DNA from: Chlorobium chlorochromatii
Lineage (GTDB): Bacteria > Bacteroidota > Chlorobiia > Chlorobiales > Chlorobiaceae
Reading direction: 5' to 3'
Assembly (NCBI GenBank): GCA_020721255.1
Contig: DYND01000001.1
Location: 71,968-104,217, forward strand
Length of the DNA: 32,250 nt
The notes beneath the pieces were generated by a model. That model had not been told where the DNA came from. It searched no databases and saw only the letters and a program-made list of their open reading frames with translations. The number at the start of each line of letters is the position of its first letter. Position 1 is the stretch's first letter. A program made the position numbers and the translations under genes. This document shows positions 26,786 to 32,250 of the stretch, piece by piece.

Positions 26786-28072
26786 GTGTTGCGTCTCTAC
26801 CGTTTTCCTGAAGATCGTGCAGCGTTGCAAGATCAATTGCATCGGAGCGTTACGGTTGATGCCTCAGTGCAATCTGCCGTTGATGATATTTTGTACCATG
26901 TGCGCCACCATGGTGATCGTGCCGTGCGGGATTACACGGAGCGTTTTCAGGGCATAAGCTTGTCATCAATGTTTGTTGCTTCCGAAGAGATTGATGCTGC
27001 TCGTGCCAATGCTGATCCCGAATTTGTTGCACTGCTTGAAGAGGCTTACGCTAATATTATGCGTTTTCATCAGCATGAGGTTGAGAAAAGCTTTTTTTAT
27101 GAAGCAGATGGCGGTGTGCTGCTTGGTCAGCGTGTAACTCCAATGGAAAAGGCGCTGCTCTATGTGCCGGGCGGTAAAGCATCCTATCCCTCATCACTGT
27201 TGATGAATGCCGCGCCTGCAACGGTTGCTGGTGTTAACGATATGTTTGTAACCACCCCGTGCGATGCTTTTGGTGCAGTGAATCCCGATATTCTTGTGGC
27301 AGCGTCAGTTGCCGGTATCCGGTCGGTGTACAAGCTTGGTGGCGCACAGGCGATTGCCGCTTTTGCTTATGGTACTGAAACTATCCCGAAAGTTGACATT
27401 ATTACAGGGCCAGGTAACAAGTATGTTGCGCTGGCAAAAAAGCAAGTCTTTGGTCACGTCTCCATCGACAGTATTGCGGGTCCTTCAGAAGTTGTCATTA
27501 TTGCCGATGAATTCGCCAATCCGGAATTTATCGTGCTCGATATGTTTGCTCAGGCGGAGCACGATCCTGATGCCTCCTCTGTGTTGATTACCACCTCCGC
27601 CACCTTGGCAGCAGCGGTGCAAAAGCATGGAGAAACTCGGTTGCTAACGATGTTGCGTCAAGATATTATCGCACAATCGCTTCAGCATAACGGAGCAATT
27701 GTGCTCGTTCAATCGCTCGAAGAGGCGTGCATTGTCTCTGATATGATTGCACCAGAACATCTTGAATTGCATGTTAATCATCCGTGGGATATTCTACCGC
27801 AATTGCACCATGCGGGTGCCATTTTTATGGGTGAATACTCTTGCGAAACCGTTGGCGACTATTTTGCCGGACCAAATCACACGTTGCCAACCAGCGGCAC
27901 AGCACGCTTTTTTTCTCCTCTTTCCGTACGCGACTTTGTAAAGCATACCTCAATTATCTCCTACTCAAAAAAGCAACTGCAGCACACTGGCGAGAAGATT
28001 GCAGCCTTCGCCGATCGTGAAGGGTTGCAGGCTCATGCTGAAGCTGTTCGGGCAAGATTGCGGGCGTTATGA
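26786..28072 (+). CDS. hisD: Histidinol dehydrogenase
   Basis: The 428-residue enzyme oxidises L-histidinol to histidine in two NAD-dependent steps. Conserved parts include [24 protein letters not shown], the zinc/catalytic AQAEHDPDA and PEHLELH segments, and [12 protein letters not shown]. The start is GTG at 26786, as the nearby upstream ATG runs into a stop at once. The stop codon overlaps the start of queA by 4 bases (ATGA), so the genes are likely translationally coupled. No other his genes are in the window. Confidence 0.96.
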   Translation: MLRLYRFPEDRAALQDQLHRSVTVDASVQSAVDDILYHVRHHGDRAVRDYTERFQGISLSSMFVASEEIDAARANADPEFVALLEEAYANIMRFHQHEVEKSFFYEADGGVLLGQRVTPMEKALLYVPGGKASYPSSLLMNAAPATVAGVNDMFVTTPCDAFGAVNPDILVAASVAGIRSVYKLGGAQAIAAFAYGTETIPKVDIITGPGNKYVALAKKQVFGHVSIDSIAGPSEVVIIADEFANPEFIVLDMFAQAEHDPDASSVLITTSATLAAAVQKHGETRLLTMLRQDIIAQSLQHNGAIVLVQSLEEACIVSDMIAPEHLELHVNHPWDILPQLHHAGAIFMGEYSCETVGDYFAGPNHTLPTSGTARFFSPLSVRDFVKHTSIISYSKKQLQHTGEKIAAFADREGLQAHAEAVRARLRAL

Positions 28073-29094
28073 GAGTTGCTGATTTTGACTACGAGCTTCC
28101 GGAAGAGAGTATTGCAAAATATCCACCATTGGAGCGTGGTTCAACACGTCTTCTGGTGCTCAATCGCCAAACTGGTGCGATGCAACATGCCCGTTATTCC
28201 GATCTTGACGCTTTTCTTCAGCCCGGTGACTTGCTGGTGCTGAACAATACGCGTGTGGTACGGGCACGACTCTTTGCCCGAAAAACTACCGGTGCTAACA
28301 TCGAATTAATGCTCCTCGAAAAGCACGAAGATGAGCAGAATCTTGTACTCTATCGCGGACGATTGAAAAAGGGCGATATGCTTCTTGCTCACGCTCATGA
28401 GCTGCGTGTTGCTAAGCTTGTGGCGGACGGCATTGCGCGCATCGAGCGAGTTGATGGGGGAGTGTTGACCGACCTTTTTGAAACATTCGGAGGTGTGCCG
28501 ATTCCTCCTTATCTCAAACGCGATGCTGAAGAGCTTGACCGTGAACGGTATCAAACATTTTTTGCCGCATCGCCAGGTTCTGTAGCCGCGCCAACGGCAT
28601 CGCTGAATATGACTGCAGATCTGCTCAACCGTCTCCACTGTAAAGGCGTTGCTATTGCTACCATGACGCTGCACGTCGGTCTTGGCACTTTTCTTCCAAT
28701 CCGGGTTGAGTCGTTCGACCAGCATGTCATGCACCGCGAGTTTTATGCTCTACCGGCTGAAAGTGTTGCAAAAATTCGAAACATTAAAGCTGCAGGAGGG
28801 CGTGTTATAGCGGTTGGCACAACGGTAACTCGTGCGCTCGAACATGCCGCAGAGCGCATTAAACACATTGAAGGCACTCATTCAATAACGGGTGAAGCAG
28901 ATATTTTCATCTATCCGGGCTATCAATTTCAATCTATTGATGTGCTGCTGACCAACTTTCACGCCCCACGTTCCACAGTGTTGATGCTTACGGCAGCATT
29001 TGCTGGTGCTCATCATCTTCGTCGGGCGTACGCCGAAGCACTTGCTGACGACTACGCTTTTCTCAGTTATGGCGACAGTATGTTGATTTATTAA
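28069..29094 (+). CDS. queA: S-adenosylmethionine:tRNA ribosyltransferase-isomerase QueA
   Basis: The 341-residue enzyme transfers and isomerises the ribosyl part of SAM onto preQ1-modified tRNA to make epoxyqueuosine. Family motifs are present: [15 protein letters not shown] (5-19), [37 protein letters not shown] and [13 protein letters not shown]. Length matches the family. Overlaps hisD by 4 bases; no terminator lies between them. Works in the same pathway as QueC (17064-17759). Confidence 0.96.
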   Translation: MRVADFDYELPEESIAKYPPLERGSTRLLVLNRQTGAMQHARYSDLDAFLQPGDLLVLNNTRVVRARLFARKTTGANIELMLLEKHEDEQNLVLYRGRLKKGDMLLAHAHELRVAKLVADGIARIERVDGGVLTDLFETFGGVPIPPYLKRDAEELDRERYQTFFAASPGSVAAPTASLNMTADLLNRLHCKGVAIATMTLHVGLGTFLPIRVESFDQHVMHREFYALPAESVAKIRNIKAAGGRVIAVGTTVTRALEHAAERIKHIEGTHSITGEADIFIYPGYQFQSIDVLLTNFHAPRSTVLMLTAAFAGAHHLRRAYAEALADDYAFLSYGDSMLIY

Positions 29095-29247
29095 AAAATT
29101 TATTGTGGGTATTTTTCTCTTTTTGAATCTTATCCTTTAAAAAAAAGGAAATATCATGCTATAGCCTGAAGAAGTTTGGCGTTTTTCTGGAGACGCGGTA
29201 TCACCGTCTTGCATTTCAAAGGCTGGTATGCTATTTTTCAAATTGTG

Positions 29248-29274
29248 GTTTATCGCCTGATAAACTCGTTTTTT
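29248..29274 (+). terminator. Hairpin with T-tract between queA and acnB
   Basis: GTTTATC (29248-29254) pairs with GATAAAC (29259-29265) around GCCT, and six T residues lie at 29269-29274, two bases after TC. Stem is AT-rich, so strength is modest. It could end the hisD-queA transcript, though it is over 150 bases past queA, or act in the acnB leader. Confidence 0.4.
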
Positions 29275-29338
29275 CCCGCATTTTTGTTAGAGTATAAGTT
29301 CATTTCAAACACCCGTAAACCATAGGGAGATTGCCTTT

Positions 29339-31909
29339 ATGAGTCTTGTTGACCAATATCGCGCCCACACTGAAGAGCGCGCCCAGCTTAGCATTCCACC
29401 ACTCCCATTAACTGCCGAACAGGCTCGTTCACTCGTTGAATTGCTTCAGCAGAGCGTTGTAACAGAGAAAGAGTATCTCCTTGAACTCTTTTGCAATCAC
29501 ATCAGTCCTGGTGTTGACGATGCAGCGTTTGAAAAAGCTGCATTTCTCGATGGTATTCTCAAAGGCGAAGTTTCTTGCAGTGTTATCAGTAATCTTGAGG
29601 CAGTTCGCATACTTGGTACTATGCTTGGTGGCTACAATGTAAAACCTCTTGTTGATGCGCTGAACCACAACGACCCGGCAGTATGCAGCGAAGCCGCTGA
29701 AATGTTGAAAAAAACAATGCTGGTGTACGATCTTTTTGAAGTGGTTGTTGACCTCGCTAAAACGAATGATTATGCAGCAGCCGTCCTGCAATCGTGGGCT
29801 GATGCGGAATGGTTTACCAGTAAGCCGCAGCTTCCGGAAAAGATGACCTTGACAGTCTTTAAAGTACCGGGCGAAACGAATACGGACGATTTATCTCCAG
29901 CCAGCGAAGCATTTACCCGTAGTGATATTCCGCTGCATGCCCGCTGCATGCTTGGCACCAAAATCAACGACCCCATTGGTACCATTGCTGAATTGAAAAA
30001 GAAAGGTTATCCATTAGCCTATGTTGGTGATGTCGTTGGAACAGGTTCAAGCCGTAAATCAGGTATCAACTCAGTGCAGTGGCACATTGGTAACGATATT
30101 CCAGCAGTGCCGAACAAGCGTACAGCAGGTGTGGTGATTGGCAGCATTATTGCGCCGATTTTCTATAATACTGCTGAAGATTCAGGTGCATTGCCAATTC
30201 AGGCTGATGTTACAGCACTTGAAATGGGTGATGTTATTGAATTGAATCTTGCTCAAGGCACTCTTGAGAAAAATGGTGAAGTGGTTTCCCGTTTTGCACT
30301 GGCGCCAAACACCATAAGTGACGAAGTTCGTGCTGGCGGACGTATTGCGTTGATTATTGGCAGAACACTGACGAGAAAAGCACGAGTAGCACTTGGACTT
30401 GGTGATGATACCATTTTCACCCGTCCGGAGCAGCCAGCGGATAGCGGTAAAGGCTACACTCTTGCCCAGAAAATGATTGGTAAAGCTTGCGGTCTCCCAG
30501 GTGTACGCCCAGGCATGTATGTTGAGCCCGAAACGCTCACCGTTGGTTCGCAGGATACCACAGGTGCCATGACTCGCGACGAGGTTAAAGAGCTTGCAGC
30601 ATTAAGCTTCAGTGCCGATCTCTATATGCAGAGCTTCTGTCACACCTCCGCGTATCCAAAACCATCAGATATTAAGCTTCACAGAAGCTTGCCATACTTC
30701 GTCATGAGCAGAGGTGGAGTATCGCTGAAACCAGGCGATGGTGTTATTCATACATGGTTGAACCGTATGGTGCTCCCCGATACACTCGGTACCGGTGGCG
30801 ATTCTCATACGCGGTTCCCTATCGGCGTCTCTTTCCCTGCAGGTTCTGGTCTGGTTGCATTTGCCGGTGTTACCGGATCAATGCCACTGAACGTTCCAGA
30901 GTCCGTGCTTGTGCGCTTTAGTGGCGAGCTGCAAAAAGGGATTACATTGCGCGATCTTGTGAATGCAATTCCTCATGAAGCCATTAAACGTGGTTTGCTG
31001 ACCGTTGAAAAGAAAGGTAAAAAGAACGTCTTTGCTGGACGTGTTCTTGAAATTGAAGGCTTACCAAAACTTAAAGTAGAGCAGGCATTTGAACTCAGTG
31101 ATGCTTCTGCCGAGCGTAGTGCTGCCGCCTGTACAGTTCGTCTCGATAAAGAACCGGTTATTGAATACCTCAGCTCCAACATCCAGCTTCTTCAGCAGAT
31201 GATTGAAGAAGGGTATGGCAATGCTGAAACACTGAAGCGCCGTATTGGCAAAATGCAGGAGTGGCTGAAGAACCCTGTACTGCTTGAGCCCGATGCCGAT
31301 GCAGAATATGCAGAGGTGATTGAAATCAATATGAGTGCCATTACCGAACCAATTCTTGCGTGCCCTAACGATCCTGACGATGTCAAAACACTCAGCGAAG
31401 TGCTCGCCGATGATAACTCTCCAAAAACTATTAATGAAGTTTTTGTGGGCAGTTGTATGACCAATATTGGTCATTTCCGTGCGCTTGGTGAAATATTGCG
31501 TAATCGTGGCGCGGTGCCAGTCAAGCTATGGATTGTTCCTCCGACCAAGATGGATATGAAAAAGCTGATTGAAGAGGGTTATTACTCAGTCTTTGGTGCT
31601 TCCGGTGCTCGCATTGAACAGCCGGGTTGTTCGCTCTGTATGGGCAATCAGGCGCGTGTTGCCGATAATGCTGTTGTGTTTTCAACCAGCACAAGGAACT
31701 TTGACAACCGCATGGGCACTGGAGCCAAAGTGTATTTAGGTTCTGCAGAGCTTGCCGCTGTGAGTGCACTGCTTGGTCACCTTCCAAATAGCGATGAATA
31801 TATGGAGATTATTACCAGGAATCTTTCAGGTGATAAGGAACCCTCTATTTATCAATATCTTAACTTCCATAAACTTGAAAAAGCTGAATTAGAGTTGCTT
31901 GTTCAATAA
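29339..31909 (+). CDS. acnB: Aconitate hydratase B
   Basis: The 856-residue iron-sulfur enzyme interconverts citrate and isocitrate via cis-aconitate, within the reductive TCA cycle in green sulfur bacteria. The AcnB order is seen: N-terminal HEAT-like helical domain (about 1-155), a swivel domain ([29 protein letters not shown]), then the catalytic core with [11 protein letters not shown]. The [4Fe-4S] ligands are C706 ([10 protein letters not shown]), C764 and C767 ([10 protein letters not shown]). An AGGGAGA ribosome-binding site lies at 29324-29330. It is monocistronic by position, with a stem-loop at 31924-31960. Confidence 0.97.
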   Translation: MSLVDQYRAHTEERAQLSIPPLPLTAEQARSLVELLQQSVVTEKEYLLELFCNHISPGVDDAAFEKAAFLDGILKGEVSCSVISNLEAVRILGTMLGGYNVKPLVDALNHNDPAVCSEAAEMLKKTMLVYDLFEVVVDLAKTNDYAAAVLQSWADAEWFTSKPQLPEKMTLTVFKVPGETNTDDLSPASEAFTRSDIPLHARCMLGTKINDPIGTIAELKKKGYPLAYVGDVVGTGSSRKSGINSVQWHIGNDIPAVPNKRTAGVVIGSIIAPIFYNTAEDSGALPIQADVTALEMGDVIELNLAQGTLEKNGEVVSRFALAPNTISDEVRAGGRIALIIGRTLTRKARVALGLGDDTIFTRPEQPADSGKGYTLAQKMIGKACGLPGVRPGMYVEPETLTVGSQDTTGAMTRDEVKELAALSFSADLYMQSFCHTSAYPKPSDIKLHRSLPYFVMSRGGVSLKPGDGVIHTWLNRMVLPDTLGTGGDSHTRFPIGVSFPAGSGLVAFAGVTGSMPLNVPESVLVRFSGELQKGITLRDLVNAIPHEAIKRGLLTVEKKGKKNVFAGRVLEIEGLPKLKVEQAFELSDASAERSAAACTVRLDKEPVIEYLSSNIQLLQQMIEEGYGNAETLKRRIGKMQEWLKNPVLLEPDADAEYAEVIEINMSAITEPILACPNDPDDVKTLSEVLADDNSPKTINEVFVGSCMTNIGHFRALGEILRNRGAVPVKLWIVPPTKMDMKKLIEEGYYSVFGASGARIEQPGCSLCMGNQARVADNAVVFSTSTRNFDNRMGTGAKVYLGSAELAAVSALLGHLPNSDEYMEIITRNLSGDKEPSIYQYLNFHKLEKAELELLVQ

Positions 31910-31923
31910 AAAAATCATTTATT

Positions 31924-31960
31924 AAGGCGGGATGTGGGTGAATTTTGCATATTCCGTCTT
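31924..31960 (+). terminator. Stem-loop after acnB
   Basis: AAGGCGGGAT (31924-31933) and ATTCCGTCTT (31951-31960) pair over 10 bases with two G-T wobbles around a 17-base loop. The following sequence has no long T-tract, so it may stabilise the mRNA end or terminate weakly. Confidence 0.35.
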
Positions 31961-32049
31961 GCAGTAGGCTTTTGGAAAGTCGCTGTTTTTTTTTATTATT
32001 CGAGAGCTGATGAAGCTGTCAATTATCAAACAATCAAATAATCATAGCA

Positions 32050-32250
32050 ATGAAAAAGTTTTTCCTTCTTCTCTTTGTCGCAAGCTCAGTCTCTTTTGTT
32101 GGCTGCGCAAAAAAAACTGAAGCTCCAGTTGAAGCTCCAGTTGAGGCACCTGCAGTTGAAGCACCTGCAGCACCTGCAGCAGAAGCACCTGCAGCACCTG
32201 CAGCAGAAGCACCTGCAGCACCTGCAGCAGAAGCACCTGCAGCACCTGCA
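32050..32250 (+). CDS. Ala/Pro/Glu-repeat lipoprotein, 5' part
   Basis: From ATG 32050 the frame gives a signal peptide MKKFFLLLFVASSVSFVGC with a lipobox-like VGC at residues 17-19, so the mature protein probably starts at a lipidated Cys. After AKKTEAPVEAP come repeats of A-P-A-A-P-A-A-E-type units. The gene runs off the window end (67 residues seen). The 24-base units begin at 32158 and 32182 and 32206 and continue at 32230. Such Pro/Ala-rich tails usually act as extended periplasmic spacers or cell-wall linkers. No function can be given. An opposite-strand Leu/Val frame here is a shadow. Confidence 0.7.
   Translation, partial: MKKFFLLLFVASSVSFVGCAKKTEAPVEAPVEAPAVEAPAAPAAEAPAAPAAEAPAAPAAEAPAAPA
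32158..32250 (+). repeat. 24-bp tandem repeat in lipoprotein gene
   Basis: Three exact copies of GAAGCACCTGCAGCACCTGC-AGCA (32158-32181, 32182-32205, 32206-32229) are followed by 21 bases of a fourth, cut by the window end. Each unit encodes EAPAAPAA. Identity at the base level suggests slippage-driven expansion. Confidence 0.9.

Noticed and set aside
32042..32245. Minus-strand Leu/Val/Gln-rich frame
   Set aside because: It is the shadow of the 24-bp repeats in the plus-strand lipoprotein gene, and has no start context or family match.
32158..32250. CRISPR-like regular repeat
   Set aside because: The units are contiguous with no spacers and encode an Ala/Pro peptide in frame.

Overview
The window looks like chromosome from a green sulfur bacterium (Chlorobiaceae, Chlorobium/Pelodictyon type). 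This is inferred from gene content, not from a database match. The signs are a type III-like sulfide:quinone reductase, a B-type aconitase as used in the reductive TCA cycle, a bacillithiol-type BshA glycosyltransferase, an OstA/LptD outer-membrane assembly protein, and a moderate base composition with weak Shine-Dalgarno sites.

Layout. Positions 1-4390 form an accessory island. It holds an orphan antitoxin-like gene, a DUF4258/DUF2283 pair, a large decayed NACHT NTPase with a C-terminal formylglycine-generating-enzyme (FGE) type domain, a dispersed palindromic repeat and a DUF6398-like gene remnant. The NACHT gene is broken twice: one extra T in a T7 run near 1025-1031, and an in-frame TAG at 2156. 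Its last ~100 bases look like a variable region of a diversity-generating retroelement (DGR) target, followed directly by a hairpin. No reverse transcriptase or template repeat is visible. Positions 4389-5615 encode the sulfide:quinone reductase. Positions 5822-6292 hold two small uncharacterised genes, divergent from a CIRCE-controlled groES-groEL operon (6344-8500). An Rrf2 regulator and uvrA follow on the minus strand (8538-11843).

Positions 12055-20345 are housekeeping: an alpha/beta hydrolase convergent with lptD, then trpB, tRNA-Gly(GCC), queC, a CPBP membrane protease, trpA and a family 2 glycosyltransferase. Positions 20346-20673 hold a HigA-like antitoxin remnant and a second copy of the dispersed repeat. 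Positions 20674-24022 carry a dihydroflavonol-reductase-like SDR, a PsiE-like membrane protein and a cation diffusion facilitator with three tandem cytoplasmic domains. Positions 24323-32250 carry bshA, mreB, hisD-queA, acnB and the start of an Ala/Pro-repeat lipoprotein that runs off the window.

Links between genes: trpA and trpB make the two subunits of tryptophan synthase but are about 1.7 kb apart. queC and queA both serve queuosine synthesis. SQR feeds electrons from sulfide into the quinone pool, and AcnB serves the reductive TCA cycle that would use such electrons. The most unusual part is the island at the left end, with its possible DGR-diversified NACHT protein.
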